Shown here piece after piece: positions 55,209 through 63,877 of a stretch of DNA of 64,000 nucleotides. The position numbers and the translations under genes were made by a program. The first letter of the stretch is position 1. Every line of letters starts with the position of its first letter. The stretch is from Gammaproteobacteria bacterium (GTDB lineage: Bacteria > Pseudomonadota > Gammaproteobacteria > Burkholderiales > Rhodocyclaceae). The notes below the pieces were generated by a model. That model saw nothing but the letters and a program-made list of their open reading frames with translations. It ran no database searches and was not told the DNA's origin. The DNA lies in contig JAHJVE010000011.1 in assembly GCA_018828385.1 (NCBI GenBank), positions 86,965-150,964 of the forward strand, written 5' to 3'.

Positions 55209-56483
55209 CTATTTTCCTTTCAGTTTCATGATACCCATGGCATCGAGAATGAGTTTTTCATAGAAGGTCTCGCTATTGCCCTTCTTGATCTTGTGCATGA
55301 AATATTTCTCGAAGCCGATCTTGGCGACATGCACCCATTTGCCCTCGCCAAACCAGTTGACGTTACGCGGTGGAATCTGCGGCAGCGCCACAAAGGCCGC
55401 GCCGCCGTCGCCGAAGTCGGCCAGGCAGATGGCGTTCCAGGTCGCTTTTTCGGTCGGCTGGCGACCATCGAGCGCGGCGCGGACGTTCTTTGCGGTTGCC
55501 GTGACCATCGACTCGATCATGTAGCCGGTTTTCGGCGTGCCGGTCGGAATCGGCGTCGCCTCCACCGGCGGAATGGCCACGCAGACGCCGATGCCGTAGA
55601 TGTTGGGGAATTTCGGATTGCGCTGATACTGGTCGATCAGGATGAAACCGCGCGGATTGGTCAGGCCCTCGATGCCGAAAACCGCGTCGATTCCCTTGAA
55701 GGCCGGCAGCAGCATCGAATACTTGAAGGGCAGCACGTGCTCCTTCTTCGGCTTGCCCTCGTCGTCGTGTTCGGTGACGAACATCTGGCCGGCCTCAACC
55801 TTGGTCACCTTGGCGTTGCAGATGGATTTGATGTGCTTGCTGCGGAACATCGACTCCATCAGGCCCTTGGAATCGCCGACGCCGCCCAGGCCGAGATGGC
55901 CGATGTAAGGCTCGGAGGTGACGAAGGTCATCGGCACCTGGTCGCGCAGCTTGCGCCGGCGCAGGTCGGTTTCCATGATCATGGCGAATTCGTAGGCCGG
56001 CCCGAAGCAGGAAGCACCCTGCACCGCTCCGACGACGATCGGGCCGGGATCGGCGACAAAATCCTTCCAGTTCTTTTCTGCCGTCACCGCGTGATCGACG
56101 TGGCAGATCGACTGCGTATGGCCTTCCGGCCCGAGGCCCTCGATTTCGTCGAAAGCGAGTTTCGGCCCGGTGGACAGGATCAGGAAGTCGTAATCGAGGA
56201 GGCGGCCATCATCGAGTTCGACCTGATTGCGTTCCGGATGCAGGCGTTTGGCGCCGACCGGGATGAACTGAATATTGCGCTTTTCCAGCACCGGCCCGGC
56301 GTCGACCTCGATCTCTTCGCGTTTGCGCCAATCCACCGCCACCCAGGGATTGGACGGCACGAAATGGAATTTCGGATTGTTCGATACGACGGTAATGCGG
56401 TCTTCTGGACGGGCATCGGCGCGCATTTCGAACGCCATGGTCATGCCGCCCAGACCACTCCCTACAATGATGATGTGTGCCAT
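55209..56483 (-). CDS. sqr: Sulfide:quinone oxidoreductase-like flavoprotein
   Basis: A protein of 424 residues from the ATG at 56483. The N-terminal FAD site is IIIVGSGLGGMTMAFEM. Cys residues are positioned as in SQRs: GASCFGPAYEF (about 160) and YGIGVCVAIPPVE (about 345), plus KSICNAKV. The C-terminal amphipathic segment (HVAKIGFEKYFMHKIKKG) is the membrane-binding end of the family. It would oxidise sulfide to sulfane sulfur and reduce quinone. It lies between the adaptor and the pump, with the RND gene directly adjoining its stop. Other two-dinucleotide-binding-domain oxidoreductases are possible. Confidence 0.87.
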   Translation of the reverse strand: MAHIIIVGSGLGGMTMAFEMRADARPEDRITVVSNNPKFHFVPSNPWVAVDWRKREEIEVDAGPVLEKRNIQFIPVGAKRLHPERNQVELDDGRLLDYDFLILSTGPKLAFDEIEGLGPEGHTQSICHVDHAVTAEKNWKDFVADPGPIVVGAVQGASCFGPAYEFAMIMETDLRRRKLRDQVPMTFVTSEPYIGHLGLGGVGDSKGLMESMFRSKHIKSICNAKVTKVEAGQMFVTEHDDEGKPKKEHVLPFKYSMLLPAFKGIDAVFGIEGLTNPRGFILIDQYQRNPKFPNIYGIGVCVAIPPVEATPIPTGTPKTGYMIESMVTATAKNVRAALDGRQPTEKATWNAICLADFGDGGAAFVALPQIPPRNVNWFGEGKWVHVAKIGFEKYFMHKIKKGNSETFYEKLILDAMGIMKLKGK

Positions 56484-56538
56484 GGATGTCTCGCTCCTCG
56501 ACGGTGGTGAAAGCAATACGGCTTTTAACGGCGACCGC

Positions 56539-57534
56539 TTATTTGCTTGAATTTTGCTTCAGGAAAATGCCAGCCTTCACCGGATCGGTAACCACCTGGT
56601 CACCCGCCGACAAGCCAGCCAGCACCTCTATTTCGCCCTGACCGACGGCTTCGCCCAGACGCAACTGGCGCAGCGACAGACGATTGTCGGGCATCTGCAC
56701 ATAAACCGCGGCAACTTCGCCGCGACGCAGCACGGCGCCGGCCGGCACGGTCAGTTTTTCGGCCTGGCCGGTAACGAAATGGACGCGGGCGAACATGCCC
56801 GGCGTCGCTTCCGGCACCTCGGGCAGCGTGACGCGGACCTGCGAAACATGGGTCGCCGCATCGGCCGTCGGCAGCACCTGGACTTTGACGGCATCGACCC
56901 ATTTGCCCAGCTCGGGGAACTCGACGCGGGCAGTTTTGACATCGCGCATCGCCTTCAGGCGATATTGCGGAATGCTCGCCGTGACGCGCAGCGCCCCCGG
57001 CTGATAAATCGTGAACAGCGGCTTGCCGGGTGTCGCCATGTCGCCCATTTCGGCGTGGCGGCGGGCGATGATGCCGGTCATCGGGGCAACGATGGTGGCG
57101 TAGCTCAGGCCGGCGCCGGCGGCAGCGCGATTGGCGGCGGCGGCGTCGAGATCGGCCCTGGCCTTGTCGAGCGCGGCCGAACTCATGAATTTTTGCGTGA
57201 CCAGACTTTTCGTCCGCTCGTAACTGGCTTTGGCATTGGCGTACTGCGCCGCGGCAGCGCGCGCCGCTTCGGCCGCCTCGCGACCGTCGATGCGCATGAG
57301 CACATCGCCCTTCTTGACCAACTGCCCGGCATCGGCCCTGACCTCAAGGACGCGGCCGGCAACCTGGGCGCCGACCGTTGCCTGCTGGACAGCCTCGACC
57401 AGCGACTCGGCCGGGAAGGCCAGATCGACGGCATGCGGCTTGACCGTGATGAGCGGCAAGGGTTCTGCCGCAATGGCTACGGTCAACCCGAAAAAAAGGC
57501 TAAAAGCGAAAGTGCGGAGAATGTTTGCGTTCAT
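56539..57534 (-). CDS. Periplasmic adaptor (membrane fusion) subunit of the RND pump
   Basis: A protein of 331 residues from the ATG at 57534 (an ATG four codons upstream is equally possible; neither has a clear ribosome site). The signal peptide is MNANILRTFAFSLFFGLTVAIAAE. Lipoyl-like halves VGAQVAGRVLEVRADAGQLVKKGDVLMRID and SYATIVAPMTGIIARRHAEMGDMATPG flank a short helical hairpin (EAAEAARAAAAQYANAKASYERTKSL). A beta-barrel domain follows. It joins the RND pump to an outer-membrane channel. It is the first gene of the cluster adaptor-SQR-RND-DUF2892. Motif copy 21 forms part of its signal peptide. Confidence 0.9.
   Translation of the reverse strand: MNANILRTFAFSLFFGLTVAIAAEPLPLITVKPHAVDLAFPAESLVEAVQQATVGAQVAGRVLEVRADAGQLVKKGDVLMRIDGREAAEAARAAAAQYANAKASYERTKSLVTQKFMSSAALDKARADLDAAAANRAAAGAGLSYATIVAPMTGIIARRHAEMGDMATPGKPLFTIYQPGALRVTASIPQYRLKAMRDVKTARVEFPELGKWVDAVKVQVLPTADAATHVSQVRVTLPEVPEATPGMFARVHFVTGQAEKLTVPAGAVLRRGEVAAVYVQMPDNRLSLRQLRLGEAVGQGEIEVLAGLSAGDQVVTDPVKAGIFLKQNSSK
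57473..57510 (-). repeat. Dispersed motif, copy 21 (near-consensus)
   Basis: On the minus strand: CGCTTTTAGCCTTTTTTTCG then GGTTGACCGTAGCCATTG. It is in sense orientation and encodes the hydrophobic core of the adaptor signal peptide (SLFFGLTVAIA). Confidence 0.9.
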
Positions 57535-57726
57535 AAATATAAGCATACGCTAATTTAGATAGGTGGCACAAGCTACGCATTGCTGATTCATTGATTTTAT
57601 TGTGCTTTGCCGAAAGCAACAGGTCGATTCGAGGCGCCGGCCAGATATTCCGCCAACGCTTTTCCTTGACCCACCAATGCGTCCGGGGGCAGCCCACCAG
57701 CCCCCAGCCTCTCCGCCGCCCGGTGT

Positions 57727-58029
57727 TTATTTCAGCGACAACACCCACTTGGCCAGCGTCGCCGCTTCGGCGTCAGTGACGTTATTCGGCGGCATCGGCA
57801 CCTGTCCCCACTCGCCCTTGCTGCCGGCCTTGATCTTGGCCGTCAGCGCGGCCTCGGCACCTTTGTCGGCGGCGCGCTTGGCGACGATGTCCTTGTAGGC
57901 CGGGCCGACTATTTTCTTGTCGATGGCGTGGCAGGTCATGCAGTTCTTCGCCTTGGCGAGATCGAGCGAGGCCTGGGCCGGGCCGGCCAGCAACAGGACA
58001 GCACCGACTAACAGAATCGTCTTTTGCAT
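57727..58029 (-). CDS. Cytochrome c551/c552-type monoheme protein
   Basis: A protein of 100 residues with GGAGGAAATAAT before the ATG at 58029. The signal peptide is MQKTILLVGAVLLLAGPAQA. One heme site CMTCHAIDKKIVGPAYKDI is near residue 31, and the Met ligand is in VPMPPNNVTDAEA (about 78), the classic c551 pattern. It is a small periplasmic electron carrier for oxidases or nitrite/nitrous oxide reduction. It is downstream of the K+ channel gene (72-base gap), with its own probable promoter. Confidence 0.95.
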   Translation of the reverse strand: MQKTILLVGAVLLLAGPAQASLDLAKAKNCMTCHAIDKKIVGPAYKDIVAKRAADKGAEAALTAKIKAGSKGEWGQVPMPPNNVTDAEAATLAKWVLSLK

Positions 58030-58101
58030 ATTATTTCCTCCAAAAAATTGCGGCCGCCAGAGAAGCCTGGAGAAAAACCGCAGCAACCCCAAACTGTCTC
58101 G

Positions 58102-59160
58102 TCACGACGCCATTTCAATGAGTAGCGTCTCGATTTCAGTACGCCCGACCGGGCTGGCCATGGCAATCAGCATGAAGCCCGGCTTGAGCAGAAAATCCTT
58201 GTCCGGGTTGAATTGCCAGTTGCCGTTCCGCTCGCGCACGGCGAGAAAAACGTAATTGGCGCTACGCAACTGGAGCGAGCCGAGCGGCTTCGGAATGAAG
58301 CCGGCCGGGACCGGAACCTCTTCGACGCGCAGATTCTTTTCCGACTTCAACATCTCGTCGAGGAAAGAAACCACATGCGGCCGGATCATGGCCGAGGCAA
58401 TGCGCATGCCGCCCGTGAAGTCTGGCGACACGATGGCATCGGCTCCGGCCTTGCGCATCTTTTCGATATTGCGCGTCTCCGTACAGCGCGCCACGACACG
58501 CAGCCCGGGCTTCAACTGTTTGGCCGTGATGACGATCATGAGGTTGCGTGAATCGTCGCCGGTCACGGCGAACAGCCCCTTGGCATCCTCCAGGTCGGCA
58601 GCGATCAGCACATCGTCGTCGCTGGCATCACCGTTCAGGTAAAGGAAACCGATGTTCTTTTCCTTGTACTCTTCGAGCCGGCGCAGGTCTTCGTCGATGC
58701 CGACGAAATGCCGGTTGGTCGCCTCCAGTTCATGCGCGATGTTGCGCCCGACGCGACCGAAGCCGCAGAGGATGTAGTGGCCCTTCAGTTTCTTGATAGC
58801 TTTTTCCATGCGTTTTCTCCGCAGGGTTCCATTGAGGTCGGTTTCGAGCAGCGCCACGGTGACGACCGAAAAGAGCAGCGACAGGTTGCCGGCGCCGAGA
58901 ATACCGATGACCACCGTGAGAATCCGTGCCGGCTGGTTGCTCGCCATGTCGATGATTTCGCCGAAGCCGATGGTGGCGACGGTGATGAAGGTCATGTAGA
59001 AGCAGTCGAACCACGAATACTTGCCGTCGGTCAGCAGCATGTAGCCGATGGTGCCGAACAGATGCACAGCGAGCAGCATGCCGATCGCGACATAGAGTAG
59101 CCGGAGGATATAGCCGGTCTGCAGCGTCCTGATCGGGGATACGCCGGGGTTGTCGTTCAT
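58102..59160 (-). CDS. Potassium channel with RCK (TrkA-N/TrkA-C) domains
   Basis: A protein of 352 residues from the ATG at 59160 (ATGA overlap with the upstream gene). Two membrane helices (about 20-40 and 75-100) flank the pore loop [14 protein letters not shown], a selectivity filter TIGFGE instead of TVGYGD. The cytosolic TrkA-N domain begins [20 protein letters not shown] with the NAD-binding glycines, and a TrkA-C domain follows ([17 protein letters not shown]). Such channels, like MthK, are gated by ligands on the RCK ring. Filter residues I and F are tolerated in several K+ channels, but selectivity could be altered. Confidence 0.93.
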   Translation of the reverse strand: MNDNPGVSPIRTLQTGYILRLLYVAIGMLLAVHLFGTIGYMLLTDGKYSWFDCFYMTFITVATIGFGEIIDMASNQPARILTVVIGILGAGNLSLLFSVVTVALLETDLNGTLRRKRMEKAIKKLKGHYILCGFGRVGRNIAHELEATNRHFVGIDEDLRRLEEYKEKNIGFLYLNGDASDDDVLIAADLEDAKGLFAVTGDDSRNLMIVITAKQLKPGLRVVARCTETRNIEKMRKAGADAIVSPDFTGGMRIASAMIRPHVVSFLDEMLKSEKNLRVEEVPVPAGFIPKPLGSLQLRSANYVFLAVRERNGNWQFNPDKDFLLKPGFMLIAMASPVGRTEIETLLIEMAS

Positions 59161-59654
59161 TCGGCCAGCGGCACCGACTGGGTCATGAAGATGACGGCCT
59201 TGCCGCCATCCATATTGACGTGCAAGGACTCGACCAGCGGCGGATTGACCGGCTGATCGGCATCCCATTTGATGATGAAGTTGGCGCCGGAGCCACCGGA
59301 AGCATCATTGAGTTCGACGAACAACTCGACGGTGCCGAGCGGCGGCAACACGACCGGCGCCGGCACGCGCTCGCCGAGCAGTTTGCCGTTGGTGTCGAAA
59401 TATTTGGCCGACTGGATGCGCAGCGAACGCTTGATGTCGGTATTGCGGATACTGACCAGCGACGACAGCAGCACGTTGGAAGGTTTGCCGCTCTTGCCCA
59501 GATTGCCGTAGAGCATGTGCGAATAGATCGGCAGGTAGAGCGTCTGTCCTTTGGACAGCGGCCTGACCTCCTGGCCCCATGCCACGGTCGACGCCAAAAA
59601 AGCGGCAAAAATGAAAGCGCGGGACGCGCCTCGCCACAACTCCCGATATCGCAT
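59157..59654 (-). CDS. DUF3124 exported protein
   Basis: A protein of 165 residues from the ATG at 59654, after a GAGGGGGAAAA ribosome site. The signal peptide ends at AWGQE (about residue 26). The mature domain is all-beta: [51 protein letters not shown] and VFMTQSVPL at the end, matching DUF3124 by recall. The function is unknown; the domain looks like a periplasmic ligand- or copper-binding sandwich with one His and few Met. It is translationally coupled to the K+ channel gene. Motif copy 22 falls in the signal peptide. Confidence 0.8.
   Translation of the reverse strand: MRYRELWRGASRAFIFAAFLASTVAWGQEVRPLSKGQTLYLPIYSHMLYGNLGKSGKPSNVLLSSLVSIRNTDIKRSLRIQSAKYFDTNGKLLGERVPAPVVLPPLGTVELFVELNDASGGSGANFIIKWDADQPVNPPLVESLHVNMDGGKAVIFMTQSVPLAE
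59580..59616 (-). repeat. Dispersed motif, copy 22
   Basis: On the minus strand: TCATTTTTGCCGCTTTTTTG then GCGTCGACCGTGGC. It is in sense orientation and encodes signal-peptide residues ([12 protein letters not shown]). Confidence 0.85.
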
Positions 59655-59750
59655 TTTTCCCCCTCTTTCTCGACCGCGCCTGGCATTAATGCCAGTTTCC
59701 CCGATTCTGCCACAAGCCCCAGTCAACGGGGCATGGGGAATACACCGGCG

Positions 59751-60122
59751 CTATCGGGCCAGCAGGGAACGCAGCAAGCCGGCTAGCGAACCCCAGTCCA
59801 CCGGCTTGGCAAGGTGGCTGGCCGAAAGCTGACCGGCTCGCGCCAGGAATTCGGGGTCACTGCGCCCGGTCACCAGAACGACTGGAAACCCGGCACCATG
59901 TGTCTGACGAATCGCGGCGCCGACTTCAAAGCCGTCCAGGCCGGGCATTTCGACGTCGAGCAGGGCGATGTCGAAGGGCGAGCGGCGAAACTCGGCCAAG
60001 GCGTCGCTGCCGTTATCGACCAGGGTCAGTGCGAATTCGCCGTCGCCCAGCGCCGCCCGCATGAGCAGACCGGCGGTCGGATCGTCATCGGCGGCGAGCA
60101 CGCGCCAGGGCGCCTTGATCAT
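59751..60122 (-). CDS. Single-domain receiver (CheY-like) at the end of a phosphorelay cluster
   Basis: A protein of 123 residues from the ATG at 60122, in an ATGA overlap with the hybrid kinase. The receiver has AADDDPT, phospho-acceptor in IALLDVEMPGLDG (about residue 58), Thr/Ser in LVTGRSD and Lys in HLAKPVDW. There is no output domain. It is the third partner with the Hpt-like and hybrid kinase genes and probably the terminal phosphate sink or a motility-type regulator. Confidence 0.9.
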   Translation of the reverse strand: MIKAPWRVLAADDDPTAGLLMRAALGDGEFALTLVDNGSDALAEFRRSPFDIALLDVEMPGLDGFEVGAAIRQTHGAGFPVVLVTGRSDPEFLARAGQLSASHLAKPVDWGSLAGLLRSLLAR

Positions 60123-62539
60123 GCCGGCAACTCGCCGAGAAGGGCCGTCAGCCCGGCCTCGACGCGCCCCCACTCGGCCCGCAAGGCATCGACCCGAGCC
60201 AGCAATGGCCGTATCTGCCCTTCCCGGCCAAGCTGCTCGATTTCCCGGCAACGTTCGGCCAGGCCGTTGGCGCCGACATTGAAACTGCTCGACTTAAGGG
60301 CATGGGCGGCGCTCGCCAGCAGACCGGCATCGCCGTCGGCCAGCCCGCGATCAAAGCGCTCCCACTCGCGTCCGGCGGCTTTCAGGTAGGCCGCCAGCAC
60401 CTGCCGGACCAGGGCTTCCGCCCCATCCGGCGACAAGGCGCGGATTTTGTCGAGGGCGGCCGGATCGAGCGCCGCCGCTACCTCCCGCCGGCCCGAGGCG
60501 GCCACCGCCTTGCGCCGCTCGGCCGGCAACCAGCGCGCCAAGACAGCGAACAACGCCTCGCCGCTATAGGGCTTGGCCAGGTAGTCGTCCATCCCGGCCG
60601 CCACGCAGCGCTCACGGTCGCCCTTCATGGCATTGGCCGTCAGTGCGATGACCGGCAGATGCCGGCCACTGCCCGCCTCGCCCTGGCGCAATGCCGAGGT
60701 CGCGGCAAAACCGTCGAGGACCGGCATCTGGCAATCCATGAGCACCACGTCCACCGCTTCGCTGGCCAGCACATCGAGCGCCTGCTGGCCGTCGCTGGCC
60801 GTCACGACGTCGAGCCCGATGCGTTCGAGCTGGGCGCAGGCGACAATCAGATTGCTTTCATTGTCTTCGGCGAGCAGGACGCGGCCCCGCAGCTTTCGGC
60901 CAGCCGCCTGCGCCTTCGCGCTTTCGTCGGGCGCACGCCGGCTCAAGGCGGCCGCGATGGCGGCCAGCAAATCGGCCTGGCGCAAGGGCTTGGACAGACA
61001 GGCGGCGACCGCCAGGCCTGCCCCGGCGAGCTGCTGGCTCATGTCGGGCGCCGCCGAAAAGGCGATCACCCGCGTTGCCGCCAGGCGGCCATCGGCACGC
61101 AGGGCACGTATCAGGTCGAGGCCCGAAAGCTCGGCCATTTCCATGTCGGCAACCAGCAGCGCGTAAGGCTCGCCGTCGGCCATGGCGGCGTTGGCCATGG
61201 ACAGCGCCCGGACGCCCGAATCAGCCAGATCGACGGCAAAACCGCGCCCGGCGAGCTGGGCCGTGAGGATGTCGCAATGGGCCGGCGTGTCATCGACGAT
61301 GAGCAGACGGCGGCCAGCCACGTTGGACACCACGGGCACCGGAAGAGGATCGGGCAATTTGCCGAGCGGCAGGGCCAGCTCGACGGTAAAACTGGCCCCC
61401 TCGCCGGGCTGGCTGTCGACGCTGATCCTCCCCGCCATCATGTCTACCAGACGCTGGCAGATCGCCAGCCCGAGGCCGGTTCCGCCGTACTGACGCGTGG
61501 TCGAGCCATCGGCCTGGGCAAAATGCTCGAAAATGCGCTGCTGTGCCTCGAGCGGAATGCCTATGCCGGTATCTCTCACGGTCAACTGGAAATTAAGGCC
61601 TTTTTCGGAATGCTCGATGATGCGCAAACGCAGGAAAACCTCACCGCTGGCCGTGAATTTGACGGCATTGCCCAGCAAATTCACGACAATCTGCCGCAAA
61701 CGCAAGGCATCGCCACGCACCACCAGGCTTTCATCGGGCGGCAGATCGGCCAGCAACTCCAGACCTTTCTTGCCCGCCTGCTGGGCAAACAACTCGAGCG
61801 ACTCCTCAAGCAACTGGCGCAGATCGAAATCGACCACATCGAGCTCCAGCTTGCCCGACTCGATTTTCGAAAAATCGAGAATGTCGTTGATGATGCCGAG
61901 CAGGTGCTTGCCCGAGCGCTCGACCGCCTCGACGAACTGCCGCTGGGTCGGTGCCAGTTCGGTATTGAGCAGCAACTCGGTCATGCCCAGAACACCGTTC
62001 ATCGGCGTCCTGATTTCATGGCTCATCGTTGCCAGAAATTCGCTCTTGGCCAAGCTGCCCGCCTCGGCCGCCTCCTTGGCCAGACGCAGCTCGCGCGTGC
62101 GCTGGGCGACGATCTGCTCGAGATTGCCAAGGTGTGTCGACAACCAGTGATCGCGCTCGCGTATCTGCTCGACCATCTGGTTGAAACCGTTGGCCAATTG
62201 GGCGATCTCCGTCACCCCGCTGGCGTCGGCACGAATGTCCAGCCGACCGACCGACACCTCGGCCATGCGCCCGGTCAGCTCGCGCAGCGGCTCGACCAGC
62301 CGTTCGACATGGCGAGCCTGCAAGCGCAGGGCGATGGCCAGCACGGCAGCCATTTCCAGCACGATCAGCCCGAAACAGGCCAGCAACTGCGGATAAGTAC
62401 CGCCCGAACCGACGCTCAGAAACAACCAGCCCGCAGTGAGCAAGATTAAAACGCAGACGAGCGCGATAGCCAGCCACAACACATGGGAATTGATGCTGGC
62501 CAGCCGGGCGCGCAGCGAAACGGTCGGCCCCAGGTTCAT
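60119..62539 (-). CDS. Hybrid sensor histidine kinase with two receivers and an Hpt domain
   Basis: A protein of 806 residues from the ATG at 62539. Two close membrane helices (about 22-44 and 52-73) are followed by HAMP (about 75-130), HisKA with [16 protein letters not shown] (about 182) and HATPase ([18 protein letters not shown]). Receiver 1 has [13 protein letters not shown], receiver 2 has [14 protein letters not shown], and a C-terminal Hpt has [13 protein letters not shown]. There is almost no periplasmic sensing loop, so the signal is probably membrane or cytosolic. It is translationally coupled to the Hpt-like gene before and the receiver after. Motif copy 23 lies in the HATPase part ([10 protein letters not shown]). 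Confidence 0.95.
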   Translation of the reverse strand: MNLGPTVSLRARLASINSHVLWLAIALVCVLILLTAGWLFLSVGSGGTYPQLLACFGLIVLEMAAVLAIALRLQARHVERLVEPLRELTGRMAEVSVGRLDIRADASGVTEIAQLANGFNQMVEQIRERDHWLSTHLGNLEQIVAQRTRELRLAKEAAEAGSLAKSEFLATMSHEIRTPMNGVLGMTELLLNTELAPTQRQFVEAVERSGKHLLGIINDILDFSKIESGKLELDVVDFDLRQLLEESLELFAQQAGKKGLELLADLPPDESLVVRGDALRLRQIVVNLLGNAVKFTASGEVFLRLRIIEHSEKGLNFQLTVRDTGIGIPLEAQQRIFEHFAQADGSTTRQYGGTGLGLAICQRLVDMMAGRISVDSQPGEGASFTVELALPLGKLPDPLPVPVVSNVAGRRLLIVDDTPAHCDILTAQLAGRGFAVDLADSGVRALSMANAAMADGEPYALLVADMEMAELSGLDLIRALRADGRLAATRVIAFSAAPDMSQQLAGAGLAVAACLSKPLRQADLLAAIAAALSRRAPDESAKAQAAGRKLRGRVLLAEDNESNLIVACAQLERIGLDVVTASDGQQALDVLASEAVDVVLMDCQMPVLDGFAATSALRQGEAGSGRHLPVIALTANAMKGDRERCVAAGMDDYLAKPYSGEALFAVLARWLPAERRKAVAASGRREVAAALDPAALDKIRALSPDGAEALVRQVLAAYLKAAGREWERFDRGLADGDAGLLASAAHALKSSSFNVGANGLAERCREIEQLGREGQIRPLLARVDALRAEWGRVEAGLTALLGELPA
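61574..61609 (-). repeat. Dispersed motif, copy 23
   Basis: On the minus strand: CCGAAAAAGGCCTTAATTTC then CAGTTGACCGTGAGAG. The core is intact and the tracts are A/T-rich. It is in sense orientation in the hybrid kinase gene. Confidence 0.7.
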
Positions 62540-62928
62540 CGCGGCCCCATCCCAGATTCCGGCGTCCCGGCTTGCCAGGCCTCGGCGGCCGACCGCCAGG
62601 TCTGCCGAAAAGACGCCAGCAAAGACGACCGCAAACTGTCGGGAACGGACGCTGCCTGACCGGCCCGCTTCTTCAGCAACTGCGCCTCGAGGCTGGCTGC
62701 CGCGGCGGAAAGCGCCTGCGCGCCCACGTTTGCCGCCGCGCTGCGCAGCGCATGAACGCGCTTCTGTTCCAGCCCATCGTCGCCGATAGCCGCCTGCCAC
62801 GTCTGCTCCCAGTCGGCAAAATGCGCCACGAACAGGCCAAGGGCCTGCCACCAGAGCGCGGGCTGATCGAGCATGCGAGCGACCGCTGCCGTCACGTCAA
62901 AACCATCTAGGGTACGAGGAACAGACAT
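62536..62928 (-). CDS. Small Hpt-like phosphotransfer protein
   Basis: A protein of 130 residues, mostly helical. The segment RVHALRSAAANVGAQALSAAAASLE (about 57-80) matches the Hpt consensus, with the phospho-His at about 59 (HALRS in place of HxLKG/S), and is followed by the second helix. It starts the cluster Hpt, hybrid kinase, receiver, and overlaps the kinase start in ATGA. Functionally it may accept phosphate from the kinase receivers, although the kinase already contains an Hpt domain. Confidence 0.75.
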   Translation of the reverse strand: MSVPRTLDGFDVTAAVARMLDQPALWWQALGLFVAHFADWEQTWQAAIGDDGLEQKRVHALRSAAANVGAQALSAAAASLEAQLLKKRAGQAASVPDSLRSSLLASFRQTWRSAAEAWQAGTPESGMGPR

Positions 62929-63016
62929 TGAGAGCGTCTTGGCAGAAAATCAGTCAGGAGGATTCACGAACAGGCTCGAATTGTCACCCGAGAAGCCGAC
63001 GCAATGTTAAAGAATG

Positions 63017-63039
63017 GTAAAACAAATGCTTTGTTTTAC
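63017..63039. promoter_or_regulatory. Perfect 10-bp inverted repeat upstream of the OmpR-type regulator
   Basis: GTAAAACAAA/TTTGTTTTAC with a three-base spacer, in an unusually A/T-rich stretch 46 bases before the regulator ATG. It is a candidate operator or autoregulatory site. TACAAT at 63047-63052 could be a -10. Confidence 0.55.
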
Positions 63040-63084
63040 ATTGGATTACAATGCTTTCTTTATCGTGTAATCGAAACGAATAAC

Positions 63085-63789
63085 ATGCGTCAGACTGCGC
63101 TCATTGTTGAAGATGATCCGGGAACTCGCCACGTGCTCAGCACGACGCTGGCCACCGCCGGCATCGACTGCATTTATGCCGAAACCGGTGCCGCCATGTG
63201 GCAACGACTCGAAGAGAACCCCGACGTCATCATTCTTGACCTTAGCCTGCCAGATGCCGACGGACTCGAACTGCTCCGCCAGTTGCGCCAGAATTCGGAG
63301 ATCCCCGTTCTCATCCACTCAACCCGTTCGGATGAAATTGAACGCATTATCGGCATCGAGATCGGCGCCGACGATTTCCTGCCCAAGCCCTGCAACATGC
63401 GCGAACTCCTCGCCCGCACCCGTGGCCTGCTGCGTCGCGCCCAGCGTGCAACAACGGGGCGCGGCGAAATGCGCCGCCTGCATTTCGGCAACTGGACGCT
63501 CGACACGGCCTCGCGCGAACTCACCCAGATCGACGGCAAGGCAAGCCCGTTGGGCGTCTCGGGCTTTGCACTGCTCGTCGCCTTCCTCGAGCACCCCTTC
63601 GAGCCACAGTCGCGCGAACAGCTGTCGCGCGTGCTGAAACGCGAATACGTGCCCTACGACCGGATCATCGACGTCCACGTCAGCCAGATTCGCCGAATAC
63701 TTGGCAAGCAGAGCGATGGCAGCAGCTTCATCAAGACGCTGCGTTCGCAGGGATACGTCTTCGTTGCCGAGGTCGACGCCACGCACTGA
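63085..63789 (+). CDS. OmpR/PhoB-family response regulator
   Basis: A protein of 234 residues from the ATG at 63085, where the receiver begins MRQTALIVEDDPG; the longer open frame runs through the palindrome and promoter region. The phospho-acceptor is in VIILDLSLPDADG (about residue 52), and Lys in DDFLPKPCN. The winged-helix output domain (about 130-230) ends with FIKTLRSQGYVFVAEV. It is transcribed away from the phosphorelay cluster (divergent) and may be its output regulator, but no kinase is directly paired. The A/T-rich upstream region carries a perfect inverted repeat. Confidence 0.93.
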   Translation: MRQTALIVEDDPGTRHVLSTTLATAGIDCIYAETGAAMWQRLEENPDVIILDLSLPDADGLELLRQLRQNSEIPVLIHSTRSDEIERIIGIEIGADDFLPKPCNMRELLARTRGLLRRAQRATTGRGEMRRLHFGNWTLDTASRELTQIDGKASPLGVSGFALLVAFLEHPFEPQSREQLSRVLKREYVPYDRIIDVHVSQIRRILGKQSDGSSFIKTLRSQGYVFVAEVDATH

Positions 63790-63809
63790 CTCATCCCGAG
63801 CACCCGGTT

Positions 63810-63847
63810 AACGCCAAAGGCCATGCTCTCGCATGGCCTTTGGCGTT
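63810..63847. terminator. Bidirectional terminator between the regulator and the last gene
   Basis: Seventeen-base perfect stem AACGCCAAAGGCCATGC/GCATGGCCTTTGGCGTT with a TCTC loop, 21 bases past the regulator stop and between two convergent genes. Confidence 0.85.
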
Positions 63848-63877
63848 TCCGGCCGGGATTCCGGCCGCGGTTCCGGC

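Noticed and set aside
57437..57452. CTTGACCGTGATG close to motif copy 21
   Set aside because: Lacks the GTTGACC start and T tracts; encoded as LITVKP in the adaptor; not counted.
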